Shown: positions 38,286 to 47,934 of the stretch, in pieces
Numbering within the stretch: the first letter of the stretch is position 1
Layout of the letters: each line of letters begins with the position of its first letter
Position numbers and translations under genes: made by a program
Notes under the pieces: model-generated
The model's input: only the letters and a program-made list of their open reading frames with translations
Told to the model about the DNA's origin: nothing
Databases searched by the model: none
Source of the DNA: Weeksella virosa DSM 16922
GTDB taxonomy: Bacteria > Bacteroidota > Bacteroidia > Flavobacteriales > Weeksellaceae
Length of the DNA stretch: 64,000 bases
Assembly: GCF_000189415.1 (NCBI RefSeq)
Contig: NC_015144.1
Location: 377,501 to 441,500, forward strand
Direction: 5' to 3'

Positions 38286-39323
38286 TTACTTAATATAATC
38301 GATGGTAGCTCGGGATTCTAATCCATTTAGTTTGCTATTTGTAAATCCTTGCTCCGCCATCCATTCGTCGCTATAAACCTTTGTGATATATCGAGATCCA
38401 TGATCAGGAAATAGAATAACCACCTTAGAATTTTCATTAAACTCACCTTCTTCTGCCAAAATTTTATAGGCTTGTGTAGCAGCTCCTGATGTATAGCCAG
38501 GCATGATTCCTTCTTTCAGAGCAATTTCACGTGTGCGATATGCTGCATCTTCATCCGTTACTTTAATAAAACGGTCTACTGTTGAGAAATCCAATGCGTC
38601 TGGAATCAAGTTTTTACCCATACCTTCTATTCTATAAGAGTAAATTTCGTTAGGATCTAGCTCTCCCGTTTCATGGTATTTTTTCAAAACAGAACCATAA
38701 GCATCTACCCCTATTATTTTCACCCCTGGATTTTGTTCTTTAATGTAACGTGCAGAACCAGATAACGTACCACCTGTTCCACAACATCCAATCAGATGAG
38801 TAATTTTACCTTCTGTTTGTTCCCAAATTTCGGGTCCTGTAGTGAGGTAATGCGCCTCTGTATTGCCTAAATTAAAGTATTGATTGATATATAAAGAGTT
38901 AGGGGTTTCTGCGGCAATTCTTTTTGCAACTTCATAATACGAACGCGGATCATCTGCTGGCACATTGGCTGGGCAAACGAACACCTTAGCACCTAAAGCT
39001 TTTAGGTAGGCAATTTTTTCTGCTTTCGTCTTATCAGAAACGGCTAAAATACATTTATATCCTTTTACAATACTGACCATTGCTACACTAAATCCTGTGT
39101 TACCAGATGTAGTTTCAACTATGGTAGAACCTGGTTTTAATAAACCTTTTTTCTCTGCTTCTTCTATTATGTGTAAAGCTATCCTATCTTTTGTTGAATG
39201 GCCCGGATTATAACATTCGAGCTTGGCATAGACCTCACCAGGAATGTTTTGGTTAATTCTGTTTAGTCGAACCAACGGGGTATTCCCTATTAGTTCCAAA
39301 ACATTGTTATACTTACCAGTCAT
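38286..39323 (-). CDS. Cysteine-synthase-like PLP enzyme, candidate cysteate synthase
   Basis: A 345-residue fold-type II PLP enzyme related to cysteine synthase and the catalytic core of cystathionine beta-synthase. PLP Lys is K45 in [11 protein letters not shown]; the loop TSGNTG (71-76) and the phosphate loop GTGGTLSG are intact. No CBS domains follow. Candidate reactions: cysteine from O-acetylserine, cystathionine from serine, or cysteate from O-phosphoserine and sulfite. The last is known for relatives that feed capnine synthesis in Bacteroidota and fits the neighbouring alpha-oxoamine synthase and serC/serA. The reaction is inferred from context. A -7 element lies 27 bp upstream of the start. 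Confidence 0.8.
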   Translation of the reverse strand: MTGKYNNVLELIGNTPLVRLNRINQNIPGEVYAKLECYNPGHSTKDRIALHIIEEAEKKGLLKPGSTIVETTSGNTGFSVAMVSIVKGYKCILAVSDKTKAEKIAYLKALGAKVFVCPANVPADDPRSYYEVAKRIAAETPNSLYINQYFNLGNTEAHYLTTGPEIWEQTEGKITHLIGCCGTGGTLSGSARYIKEQNPGVKIIGVDAYGSVLKKYHETGELDPNEIYSYRIEGMGKNLIPDALDFSTVDRFIKVTDEDAAYRTREIALKEGIMPGYTSGAATQAYKILAEEGEFNENSKVVILFPDHGSRYITKVYSDEWMAEQGFTNSKLNGLESRATIDYIK

Positions 39324-39349
39324 TTCAATTTATTGTTTTATACAAGCTA

Positions 39350-39357
39350 CAAAACTA
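39350..39357 (-). promoter_or_regulatory. -7 element for cysteine-synthase-like gene
   Basis: TAGTTTTG on the minus strand fits TAnnTTTG, 27 bp before the ATG. It would drive this gene and the alpha-oxoamine synthase. Confidence 0.4.
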
Positions 39358-39455
39358 AGAATTTTTAACCATTTATCGGTATTTTTTTTTAACCGATTCG
39401 ATTTAGTTGTATTCAAAATTCTTATTTTTCACTATATTAATAATTAAAGATTAAT

Positions 39456-40607
39456 TTATTGTAAATATTCCATAAATAAATGCTTCAAAATCATCTTATC
39501 CGCATCACTTAACTGCTTTTCACGTCTATTCATCATTCTATCTGCCGCCTCATACGCTTTATCTAAAGCAAAGATTGGCGAATTTTTGGCTCCTCCCCAG
39601 CTGAATGACGAAATTAGAGTTGGTGGAAACCCTGATTGGAAAATATTGGAACATATACCAACGGTAGTCCCCGTATTAAACTGTGTATTAATAGCTGATT
39701 TCGAATGATCTCCCATAATCAAACCACAAAACTGAAGGCCTGTATCCAGGTATTGTTCCTTTTGGTAATTCCAGATTTTCACAGTGCCATAATTATTTTT
39801 TAGGTTAGAGTTATTGGTGTCGGCACCTAAATTACACCATTCACCGATCACAGAATTCCCCAAAAACCCGTCATGTCCTTTGTTCGAGTACGCCATGAGT
39901 ATAGAGTTATTTACTTCACCACCAACTTTGCAATGTGGCCCAACGGTCGTACCTGGGTAGATTTTTGCACCCATGTTCAGTTTTGCGTAATCGCAAAGTG
40001 CTAGACTTCCTCTGACCATACATCCTTCCATGATTTCGGCTTTTCTCCCTACGTAAATCGGCCCTTGCTCTGCATTGAGAATCGAAAACTCTACCTTTGC
40101 TCCTTCTTCTATAAAAATATTTTCTGGTGCAAGAAATCGATTGGTTTCAGAAATTTTTTGCGAAACTCGTCCGGATGTTAACAATTCAAAATCAGACCGA
40201 ATAGCATAATCATTATTAAGGAACAAGTCCCAAGTGTGGGCAATATAAAGCACCTCGTTAGGATAAGAAATTGTTTTATTGTAATCAGTTTTGTTTTCTC
40301 CGTTGACTGCGATTATTTTTTCTCCATATACAAGCGCTTCTCTATTTTGCAAAACAAGTACGGCATCTACCAAGTCTTGTGTAGCAAAAAAAGAAGGGTT
40401 AACCCAAAGAGTGTTTTTCTCTGACACAAAAGGGTATTTTACTTGTAAATATTCGCGCGTACAATAATCAACAGGTAAGTTTGATCGCTTTTCCCAACGT
40501 TCTTTAAACGTCAAAATCCCCATACGCAGTTCTCCTATAGGTTTGGTAAACGTCAGTGGTAAAAGTTGCTCAAATTCTTCTGAGTCAAACAGTGTTATTT
40601 TCTTCAA
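39456..40607 (-). CDS. GlmU-like putative sugar nucleotidyltransferase
   Basis: A 383-residue protein of the Bacteroidota GlmU-like family. The N-terminal part (about 1-150) is a short nucleotidyltransferase-like region without a clear G-X-G-T-R-M motif. From about residue 165 the sequence shows hexapeptide repeats of a left-handed beta-helix (YVGRKAEIMEGCMVRGSLALC, IYPGTTVGPHCKVGG). The role may be in sugar-nucleotide or cell-envelope metabolism; substrate is not known. It is a single gene, divergent from aroB. Confidence 0.82.
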   Translation of the reverse strand: MKKITLFDSEEFEQLLPLTFTKPIGELRMGILTFKERWEKRSNLPVDYCTREYLQVKYPFVSEKNTLWVNPSFFATQDLVDAVLVLQNREALVYGEKIIAVNGENKTDYNKTISYPNEVLYIAHTWDLFLNNDYAIRSDFELLTSGRVSQKISETNRFLAPENIFIEEGAKVEFSILNAEQGPIYVGRKAEIMEGCMVRGSLALCDYAKLNMGAKIYPGTTVGPHCKVGGEVNNSILMAYSNKGHDGFLGNSVIGEWCNLGADTNNSNLKNNYGTVKIWNYQKEQYLDTGLQFCGLIMGDHSKSAINTQFNTGTTVGICSNIFQSGFPPTLISSFSWGGAKNSPIFALDKAYEAADRMMNRREKQLSDADKMILKHLFMEYLQ

Positions 40608-40624
40608 AATAAAAAAAATTTAGA

Positions 40625-40632
40625 CAAAAATA
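40625..40632 (-). promoter_or_regulatory. -7 element for GlmU-like gene
   Basis: TATTTTTG on the minus strand, 17 bp before the ATG at 40607. Confidence 0.4.
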
Positions 40633-40830
40633 CAGCTTTTCAGAGATATACATGCTAATAAAAACCGAATAAAATAACTGATATATAGCACAATATAATG
40701 ATAATTTTTCACATAATATTAGTTTTTTATTAAGAATTCATCAACTATTTTACATTAAAATCCTAGTATGTTCCCGATACAATTGATTTGTGCTATCCAA
40801 TCGTAAAGTACATTAGCTGAGAAAATTTGG

Positions 40831-40838
40831 TATCTTTG
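40831..40838 (+). promoter_or_regulatory. -7 element for aroB-msrB
   Basis: TATCTTTG, exact match, 32 bp before the putative TTG start. Confidence 0.5.
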
Positions 40839-40870
40839 AATAAGTATATTCTTTAAGATACAAAACTTAC

Positions 40871-41929
40871 TTGATTGTGAAAAATGCATCCATAATTTTC
40901 CGTTCACCTTTATTAAAAATTCAGAACTATTTTTCTCAGAACCCAACTAAAAATTGTTTTGTTTTGGTAGATGAAAATACTCGTATTCATTGCCTGAAAC
41001 AATTACGACTGACCTTACCTGATTTACACTTGAAAATCATTGAAATCCCTTCGGGTGAAGAAAATAAATCCCTAAAAACTACAAATTTGGTTTGGAGTTT
41101 CCTTAGTGAAAATAAAGCCGATCGACAATCGGTATTAATCAATTTGGGTGGTGGAGTACTTACCGACTTGGGCGGTTTTGCTGCCTCTACTTACAAGAGA
41201 GGAATTCCGTTTATCAATATTCCGACTACTCTTTTGGCGATGGTTGACGCTTCGGCAGGAGGAAAAAACGGCATTGATTTTCAAGGGCTTAAAAATCAGA
41301 TTGGGACTTTTACTCAGCCTGAAATGGTCATCATCTTGCCTAAATTTTTAAAAACCTTAGATCAAAGACAACTCTATTCTGGTTTAGCAGAAATGCTGAA
41401 ACACGGTTTGATTGCCGACGAAGATCATTGGAAAAAATTAATTTCTTTAACCGAACATAATGCAAAAACTCTAAAAGGTTTGATAGAAGATTCGATCAAC
41501 ATAAAACTAAAAATTGTAAAAGAAGATCCTTATGAAAAAGGTTTGAGAAAAATCCTTAATTTCGGACATACCTTTGGGCATGCAATAGAAAGCGAATTTT
41601 TATCAACTGATAAACCATTGTTACATGGTGAAGCTATCGTGATAGGTATGATTCTTGAGAGCATTCTTAGTTGGCAACTAGGCATATTACACGAGCAAGA
41701 TTTAGAAACTATTCTTGCAGGTTTTGCTTCGATATACGGTAAGCCACAAAACATAGATTTTTGCTTGCATCCTGCTATTTTACAATGGTTACAACACGAC
41801 AAGAAGAACAAAGGACATCAATTGCAATTTAGTTTAATAGAAAAAATAGGTAAAGCAAATTATAATCAAACCTGCACAGAATCCCAAGTTTTAGATGCTC
41901 TAGAAGAGTATAATAAGCGTTTCGGATGA
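40871..41929 (+). CDS. aroB: 3-dehydroquinate synthase
   Basis: Second step of the shikimate pathway, forming 3-dehydroquinate. The 352-residue protein has the NAD/zinc features GGGVLTDLGGFAAS, IPTTLLAMVDASAGGKNGI and the zinc His in NFGHTFGHAIE. The frame has no ATG near its start: it begins with TTG at 40871, with GTG two codons later (40877) as an alternative. Which is used cannot be decided from sequence alone. msrB follows after 30 bp. Confidence 0.94.
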   Translation: MIVKNASIIFRSPLLKIQNYFSQNPTKNCFVLVDENTRIHCLKQLRLTLPDLHLKIIEIPSGEENKSLKTTNLVWSFLSENKADRQSVLINLGGGVLTDLGGFAASTYKRGIPFINIPTTLLAMVDASAGGKNGIDFQGLKNQIGTFTQPEMVIILPKFLKTLDQRQLYSGLAEMLKHGLIADEDHWKKLISLTEHNAKTLKGLIEDSINIKLKIVKEDPYEKGLRKILNFGHTFGHAIESEFLSTDKPLLHGEAIVIGMILESILSWQLGILHEQDLETILAGFASIYGKPQNIDFCLHPAILQWLQHDKKNKGHQLQFSLIEKIGKANYNQTCTESQVLDALEEYNKRFG

Positions 41930-41959
41930 AAATTTGAAGTCTACAAAAAAAATGAAAAA

Positions 41960-42373
41960 ATGAAAACAAATAAAGAAGATTTCCCTATCAAAAAAACAGA
42001 GCAAGAATGGAGAAAACAATTGACTACCAATCAGTTTACCATTTTGAGAGAAGCCGCTACAGAAAGACCTTTTAGTGGTGAATACAATTTGCATTTTGAG
42101 AAAGGAACTTACTTGTGTGCAGGTTGTGGTACAGAATTATTTTCGTCTGACTCGAAATTTGATGCTCATTGTGGCTGGCCAAGTTTTGACAAAGCCATTG
42201 CCGATGAAAATATAGTCGAGCGCATCGATCATTCGCATGGCATGATAAGAACCGAAATTCTCTGTGCCAATTGCGGTGGACATTTAGGGCATGTTTTTGA
42301 TGACGGCCCTACAGATACCGGTTTACGTTATTGTGTAAATTCTCTTTCGCTAGATTTTACCGCAGATAAATAA
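41960..42373 (+). CDS. msrB: Peptide methionine-R-sulfoxide reductase
   Basis: Repairs oxidised Met (R epimer) in proteins. The 137-residue protein has the zinc Cys C53, C56, C102 and C105, the GWPSF substrate motif at 72-76, and catalytic C125 in RYCVNSLSL. No MsrA fusion and no signal peptide, so it is cytosolic. It lies 30 bp after aroB and ends in a strong terminator. Confidence 0.95.
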   Translation: MKTNKEDFPIKKTEQEWRKQLTTNQFTILREAATERPFSGEYNLHFEKGTYLCAGCGTELFSSDSKFDAHCGWPSFDKAIADENIVERIDHSHGMIRTEILCANCGGHLGHVFDDGPTDTGLRYCVNSLSLDFTADK

Positions 42374-42399
42374 CCAACAATATTAGGATTGTCTAACAC

Positions 42400-42430
42400 C
42401 ACAAAAGGTTGCCAGAGGCAACCTTTTGTG
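42400..42430. terminator. Bidirectional terminator, msrB / DUF3078 gene
   Basis: CACAAAAGGTTGCC (42400-42413) and GGCAACCTTTTGTG (42417-42430) pair perfectly with a 3 nt loop between convergent genes. Confidence 0.85.
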
Positions 42431-42455
42431 ATTTTTTATTCTTCTGTAAAATAAT

Positions 42456-43493
42456 TTATAGAAGGTTTATTTTAGATTCTAGATTTTTTATTTCAACTGT
42501 TTCTTTGGCTAGCTCTATCGTTGCTATTTCCTCTACAAAAATTGGTGCTTCTTGCAAAAATGCTGTTTCTACAACTTCTTTGGGTTGATTATCGAATTTG
42601 TAATTAAACCCAATTCCTAAGGTTTGTTTCACTTGCGTTTTTTTCACTTGATCTTCATCATACAATAAATTAATAGCTACTTGAGCCGAAATCCATTTAT
42701 TTACTTTCAGATCTAAAATCCCCGAATATGCCACATCCATATTTTGTGGTTTATCGAGATAATCTGTAAAAATTCCGATTCGGTTGTCGTACGTAATTCC
42801 TTCCATAATATTCAGTTTGTATCGTGCACCAAGATAACCACCAAACTCGAACACAGAAGAATCACCGTCTTTTTCTAAACCAAAGTTGCCTTCTTTTTGT
42901 AACGCTTTATCGGTAACGAAAGTCCAACGTGCAGTTGCAGGATGAATATTGACTTGGAAATTTTCTGTCGGCTTATAATCTACTCCAAGCCCTATAGAAA
43001 GGTATGCTGGCGCCATGAAGTTAGAGATTTTTTCTTTTGGATTTTGAGTATAATCGTATCCTGCGGAGAATTGCGTCTTGAAATTCATCATACCCGCAAA
43101 ATACCAGTGATTGTCTATACTATAACCATATGCAGAAGTAAGGTCGATGATATCGTTTGTTTTACGAGAATCTTCCCCGTCATTTGCCTGTATACCATAT
43201 CCCAAAATAATTCGGTTATCCCAGATATGTCTGCCTTGTGTGAGATTAAATTCATAATCCATTGCTGCATTCAACGAGAAAGAGTTTACACCGCCAGCTA
43301 TCCAATTATCGAAAGCACTTTGGCTGAAAAGCAACGAATTGTTTCCGCTGATAAACCACCCTTGGGTTCTACCATCAAAGGTTTGATCTTTGAGATAACG
43401 CTTACTATCGGTAACTACACCATTGTTTTTTACGGTTTGTGCAAATGAAAAAGAGGCTGCTAAAACACTCAAAATAGTAAAGATTTTTTTCAT
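42456..43493 (-). CDS. DUF3078 outer-membrane barrel protein (copy A)
   Basis: A 345-residue secreted protein with a signal peptide ending near SFAQ (residue 19). The rest shows alternating beta strands typical of an outer-membrane barrel and the DUF3078 pattern: GWFISGNNSLLFSQSAFDNWIAGGVNSF, NFMAPAYLSIGLGVDYKP, FNYKF near the C-terminus. Function unknown; DUF3078 is common in Bacteroidota. The next gene upstream is a close paralog, 41 bp away. The final about 40 residues are not barrel-like. Confidence 0.85.
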   Translation of the reverse strand: MKKIFTILSVLAASFSFAQTVKNNGVVTDSKRYLKDQTFDGRTQGWFISGNNSLLFSQSAFDNWIAGGVNSFSLNAAMDYEFNLTQGRHIWDNRIILGYGIQANDGEDSRKTNDIIDLTSAYGYSIDNHWYFAGMMNFKTQFSAGYDYTQNPKEKISNFMAPAYLSIGLGVDYKPTENFQVNIHPATARWTFVTDKALQKEGNFGLEKDGDSSVFEFGGYLGARYKLNIMEGITYDNRIGIFTDYLDKPQNMDVAYSGILDLKVNKWISAQVAINLLYDEDQVKKTQVKQTLGIGFNYKFDNQPKEVVETAFLQEAPIFVEEIATIELAKETVEIKNLESKINLL

Positions 43494-43534
43494 GTTCTTA
43501 TTACTGGTTATATTTATTTTGTTTGATTAATTTC

Positions 43535-44638
43535 TTAGTTGAAAATTGTTTCTGATTTGATATTATGCTCAGAAACTCTTCTTTGGATAAAAACAGAATC
43601 GTACCGACTTCTGTTATAATAACTCCTGCGGAATTGTAAGTTCTTTGGTTCTATTTCTATCGGTAACACTACGCGATCTGCTCGTTTCTTTTTTCTTTTT
43701 TCTTTCGGTACTTGGTTGGTAAACTTATAAACCAGTCCAACGCCCAAAGCTTGTTTCAATTGTGTTTTTTTTATCTGATCTTCATCATATATAAGATTGA
43801 CCGAAAGTTGGGTAGACAAGAAATTGTTAATTTTCATGTCTAAGTTACCGGTATAAACCACATCAATATTCAGGGGCTTGTCGGAGTAATTAGAGAACAG
43901 AGCAATATTATTATCGTAGTGGACATTTTCGAAAAGTTTGAATTTATATCGAGCTCCTACATATGCTCCCATCTCGAAGTACGCTACATCGCCTTCTTCC
44001 TTCAATCCAAAATTATCTTTCTTTTGTAATGTTTTATCCAATACAAAAGTTGTTCTCGAGGTAATCGGGTGAATGCTAATCTGGAAATTAGGCTTTGGGA
44101 TATAATTCGCTCCAACCCCAACCGTCAGATAGCCTGGCGCCATAAAGTTAGAAAGCTTTTTTTTGGGTGTTGCATTGTAATCATACCCTTCTGTAAACTG
44201 CGAACGCAAATTTACCGATGCAATGAGATACCAATCGTCCTTAAAAAGATAACCATAAGACGAAGTAATGTTTATATTATCTGCAGTTTTTCTTGTTCCG
44301 TTGGTTTTATTGTCTATAAAACCATACTCGAGTAGAATACGATTGTCCCACAAATGTTTGTGTTTACGATAACTGAGCTCGTAATCTATTTTGGCAGCAG
44401 CAGAAACAGAGTTCTCACCACCAGGCATCCAATTAGAAAAAGTATTTTGATTAATTTGCAACGAATTGGTTCCATTAATCACCCAACCGGTTTTTCTACC
44501 AGTAGTATCTACTTTTGATTTCAGATATTTCCGTCCATCCAAAATCAAATTGCCGTTCGTATCCAAAAACTGACCAAACGAAAAAATGCTTTGTAGGAAA
44601 AGCAAAACCCAACACCATTTTCTAATCGAACCCGACAC
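43535..44638 (-). CDS. DUF3078 outer-membrane barrel protein (copy B)
   Basis: A 367-residue paralog of the following gene, with a signal peptide (LFLQSIFSFGQ) and matching barrel segments: GWVINGTNSLQINQNTFSNW, NFMAPGYLTVGVGANYIP, KINNFLSTQLSVNLIYDED. The tail differs: it is basic and Arg-rich (KEKRKKKRADRVV). The pair looks like a local duplication. It starts 44 bp after the end of hemH and may be read from the hemH promoter. Confidence 0.85.
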   Translation of the reverse strand: MSGSIRKWCWVLLFLQSIFSFGQFLDTNGNLILDGRKYLKSKVDTTGRKTGWVINGTNSLQINQNTFSNWMPGGENSVSAAAKIDYELSYRKHKHLWDNRILLEYGFIDNKTNGTRKTADNINITSSYGYLFKDDWYLIASVNLRSQFTEGYDYNATPKKKLSNFMAPGYLTVGVGANYIPKPNFQISIHPITSRTTFVLDKTLQKKDNFGLKEEGDVAYFEMGAYVGARYKFKLFENVHYDNNIALFSNYSDKPLNIDVVYTGNLDMKINNFLSTQLSVNLIYDEDQIKKTQLKQALGVGLVYKFTNQVPKEKRKKKRADRVVLPIEIEPKNLQFRRSYYNRSRYDSVFIQRRVSEHNIKSETIFN

Positions 44639-44682
44639 TTTTGCCTATTATTTTCAATCGTTACAATTGGTAAAGATATTAA

Positions 44683-45669
44683 TTATCGATTACTCAACCA
44701 ACCATTTATCCATTTGATTAACACTTGCGCCCAATCATCTCGATCATTCAAACATGGAATATAAGTGAATTCTTCTCCTCCTGCGGCAAGAAAATCTTCT
44801 CTTCCTTCCATAGAAATTTCTTCTAAAGTTTCTAAACAATCCGCTACAAATGCAGGTGTGCAAACCGCTATTTTCTTGACCCCTTCTTTCGGGAAGTTCT
44901 CTAAAATAACATCTGTATAAGGTTGAATCCACGGATCTCTCCCTAATCTAGACTGAAAAGATGTGGTTACTTTATCTTCTGGTAATTGCAAATATTCACT
45001 AACCAAACGGGTTGTTTCGTAGCATTGTTCTCGATAAGCGACAATCGGTATTTTGGCACGTTTCCCAAATGCCAACGCTTTGCGATCGTGTCTCTCTGGT
45101 ATCCCGTGATAAGATAACAACAATTGATCGAAATCTACAGGTAAATTTTCTTTGATCGAATCTCCTAAAACTTTTACATAATCTGGATGATTGTAAAACG
45201 CTTTTAAGAACTTTACCTCCATATCCTTAAACTTTTTTTTCTGCAACTGCACTACCTTTTCTGCAACTGTTTCGGTCGTACTCATGGTGTATTGTGGATA
45301 CAATGGTATTACCAAAACCTCTCTTACACCTTTGTTATACAATTGTTGTAAACCAAATTCTATAGAAGGATTTTTATAACGCATCGCCAATTCTACTGGC
45401 ACATCAATCGCATGTTGTACTTTGGTTTGTAGTTTTTTCGAGTAAATGATTAGCGGTGAACCATCTTGGGTCCAAATTTTCTCATAAGCTTTTGCCGATT
45501 CTATTGGTCTTTTTGGAAGAATAGCCAACTCGACAACAAATTTTCTTATTAGCCAAGGAGAGTCGATTACTTTTGGGTCCATCAAAAATTCACGCAGATA
45601 CGTTCTCACATCTTCCACCTCTGTAGAATCGGGTGATCCTAAGTTCACCAAAAGTATTCCTTTACTCAT
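44683..45669 (-). CDS. hemH: Ferrochelatase
   Basis: Inserts ferrous iron into protoporphyrin IX, the last step of heme synthesis. The 328-residue protein has GILLVNLGSPDST at the start, LLSYHGIPERH with the catalytic His, the metal-site region TTSFQSRLGRDPWIQP, and VCTPAFVADCLETLEEI with the conserved Glu. Length fits the family. The promoter faces that of ruvB. Confidence 0.94.
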   Translation of the reverse strand: MSKGILLVNLGSPDSTEVEDVRTYLREFLMDPKVIDSPWLIRKFVVELAILPKRPIESAKAYEKIWTQDGSPLIIYSKKLQTKVQHAIDVPVELAMRYKNPSIEFGLQQLYNKGVREVLVIPLYPQYTMSTTETVAEKVVQLQKKKFKDMEVKFLKAFYNHPDYVKVLGDSIKENLPVDFDQLLLSYHGIPERHDRKALAFGKRAKIPIVAYREQCYETTRLVSEYLQLPEDKVTTSFQSRLGRDPWIQPYTDVILENFPKEGVKKIAVCTPAFVADCLETLEEISMEGREDFLAAGGEEFTYIPCLNDRDDWAQVLIKWINGWLSNR

Positions 45670-45707
45670 TTCTCTTAATCTAAAAAATTATTACGAACTT
45701 TGTACTG

Positions 45708-45734
45708 CAAAAATACAGCGTATAATCCAAACAA
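45708..45734 (-). promoter_or_regulatory. Promoter for hemH
   Basis: Minus strand TTG (45734-45732), 16 bp spacer, TATTTTTG (45715-45708). Confidence 0.5.
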
Positions 45735-45765
45735 TACGCTCTTCTTATTATAATTTATATCAACC

Positions 45766-46800
45766 ATGTCAGACCTCTTGCATCCAGAACGTGATTTCTA
45801 CCCAGAAGATGACCTACGAAATGAAGATAGCGTGCGTCCTCAACAATTCGATGACTTTGCAGGACAAGCTCATATTCTAGAGAATTTAGAAATTTTCGTA
45901 AAAGCTTCTAAGTTACGTAACGAGGCGCTTGATCATGTTTTACTGCACGGTCCTCCTGGACTTGGAAAAACAACTCTTGCTAATATTATCGCCAATGAAT
46001 TGGGGGTTGGCATAAAAATCACTTCAGGGCCCGTGTTGGATAAGCCTGGTGATTTAGCAGGTTTACTCACCAATCTAGAGCCAAATGATGTTCTTTTTAT
46101 TGATGAAATTCACCGAATGTCGCCCGTAATCGAAGAATATTTGTATTCGGCAATGGAAGATTTCAAAATTGACATCATGATCGAATCAGGCCCTAACGCT
46201 CGTTCGGTACAAATCGGGCTGAACCCTTTTACATTAATCGGTGCGACAACTCGCTCGGGTTTATTAACCGCTCCTTTACGTGCACGTTTTGGTATAAATT
46301 TTCGGTTTGAGTATTACTCTGTCGAATTATTAAGCTCTATTATCGAACGTTCTTCTAGAATTTTACACACGCCAATAGACGAAGAAGCAGCCATAGAAAT
46401 TGCCAGCAGAAGTCGAGGAACTCCTCGTATTGCCAATGCTCTATTGCGCAGGACGCGGGATTTTGCTCAAATAAAAGGAGATGGAAAAATTACTAAAAAA
46501 ATTGCCAACTATAGTTTAAGTGCACTCAAAGTTGACCAAAACGGATTGGATGAGATGGATAATCGAATTCTAACTACCCTCATCAAAAAGTTTAACGGTG
46601 GACCAGTTGGGATTACAACCATTGCAACGGCTGTAGGTGAAAATGGCGGAACACTGGAAGAAGTGTACGAGCCCTACCTTATCCAAGAAGGCTATCTGAT
46701 GAGAACCGCACGCGGACGGGTTGCAACCGAAAAAGCATACCGACATCTAGGAATAAAATTCCGAGGAAATTCTACAAATCAGCAAGATCTTTTCGACTAG
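45766..46800 (+). CDS. ruvB: Holliday junction branch-migration helicase RuvB
   Basis: AAA+ motor that drives branch migration with RuvA. The 344-residue protein has Walker A GPPGLGKT (62-69), Walker B DEIH (113-116), the sensor region [12 protein letters not shown], and the C-terminal winged helix ([22 protein letters not shown]). Normal length. It is followed after 26 bp by queG. Confidence 0.97.
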   Translation: MSDLLHPERDFYPEDDLRNEDSVRPQQFDDFAGQAHILENLEIFVKASKLRNEALDHVLLHGPPGLGKTTLANIIANELGVGIKITSGPVLDKPGDLAGLLTNLEPNDVLFIDEIHRMSPVIEEYLYSAMEDFKIDIMIESGPNARSVQIGLNPFTLIGATTRSGLLTAPLRARFGINFRFEYYSVELLSSIIERSSRILHTPIDEEAAIEIASRSRGTPRIANALLRRTRDFAQIKGDGKITKKIANYSLSALKVDQNGLDEMDNRILTTLIKKFNGGPVGITTIATAVGENGGTLEEVYEPYLIQEGYLMRTARGRVATEKAYRHLGIKFRGNSTNQQDLFD

Positions 46801-46826
46801 TTTTACATCCTACCGAAAACAAAATA

Positions 46827-47771
46827 ATGATTTTAGCCGAAAAACTTTCTACGCTCGAGATGCGTTCCCAACTCATTAAAAATAAAGCCAAAGAATTGGG
46901 TTTTCTAAGTTGTGGAATTGCCAAAGCTGAGTTTCTCGAACAAGAGGCACCTCGCTTAGAGGCGTGGTTGAAAAATAACTACCATGGCGATATGTCGTAT
47001 ATGGAAAATAATTTCGATATGCGCTTGGACCCTCGTTTACTGGTAGATGGTGCCAAAACAGTGATTTCTTTGGCCTATAATTATTATCAACCTATCGACC
47101 GAAATCCCGATTCCTACAAAATTGCTATGTATGCACAGGGAGAAGATTATCATTTTGTTGTGAAAGAAAAAGTGCGCGACTTGCTGCATTATATTCAAGA
47201 AGAAATTGGCAACGTAAACGGAAGAGCTTTCACCGATTCTGCTCCAATTCTAGAGCATGCTTGGGCACAAAAAGCAGGTATCGGTTGGATCGGGAAAAAT
47301 TCTCTTTTGCTGAGCAAACAAAAAGGATCTTTTTTCTTTTTAGCCGAATTGATTGTCGATTTGGAAATGTCCTACGACAATGCAATAGAAACCGATCATT
47401 GCGGGAACTGCACTCGATGCATCGATGCGTGTCCGACAGAAGCTATTTTACCTAACAAAACCGTGAACGGAAGCCAATGTATTTCATACTTCACCATTGA
47501 ATTGAAAGGCGAAATTCCGACCGAAATGAAAGGAAAGTTCGACGACTGGATTTTTGGTTGCGATATCTGCCAAGAAGTTTGTCCCTGGAATCGCTTCTCA
47601 CTTCCTACCCAAGAGAAAAAATTTATCGGGCACGAAAAAATCAATAACTTCAGCAAAACAGATTGGGAAGAAATCACCGAAGAAGTTTTTAAAGAGATGT
47701 TTAGGAAATCGCCCGTCAAACGAACAAAATTTACAGGTCTGAAAAGAAATATAGATTTTCTGAAAAAGTAA
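46827..47771 (+). CDS. queG: Epoxyqueuosine reductase
   Basis: Cobalamin and [4Fe-4S] enzyme that makes queuosine in tRNA from epoxyqueuosine. The 314-residue protein has two ferredoxin-type Cys clusters: [13 protein letters not shown] near 192-204 and [10 protein letters not shown] near 243-252. The N-terminal cobalamin-binding domain includes [13 protein letters not shown]. It is likely cotranscribed with ruvB. Confidence 0.94.
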   Translation: MILAEKLSTLEMRSQLIKNKAKELGFLSCGIAKAEFLEQEAPRLEAWLKNNYHGDMSYMENNFDMRLDPRLLVDGAKTVISLAYNYYQPIDRNPDSYKIAMYAQGEDYHFVVKEKVRDLLHYIQEEIGNVNGRAFTDSAPILEHAWAQKAGIGWIGKNSLLLSKQKGSFFFLAELIVDLEMSYDNAIETDHCGNCTRCIDACPTEAILPNKTVNGSQCISYFTIELKGEIPTEMKGKFDDWIFGCDICQEVCPWNRFSLPTQEKKFIGHEKINNFSKTDWEEITEEVFKEMFRKSPVKRTKFTGLKRNIDFLKK

Positions 47772-47934
47772 TTTCTTTCTTAATACTCTTGTGTTGGATT
47801 GTAGAAAACTGTATACTACTTTTAAACTAATCGATAACGGAAACGAATTTCGCAGCACACTAAAAAAACAATAAAATTGTTAGTTTTTCAGTACTCTACA
47901 ACGAAGATTGTTAGATCCATTTACCAAAAATCTT

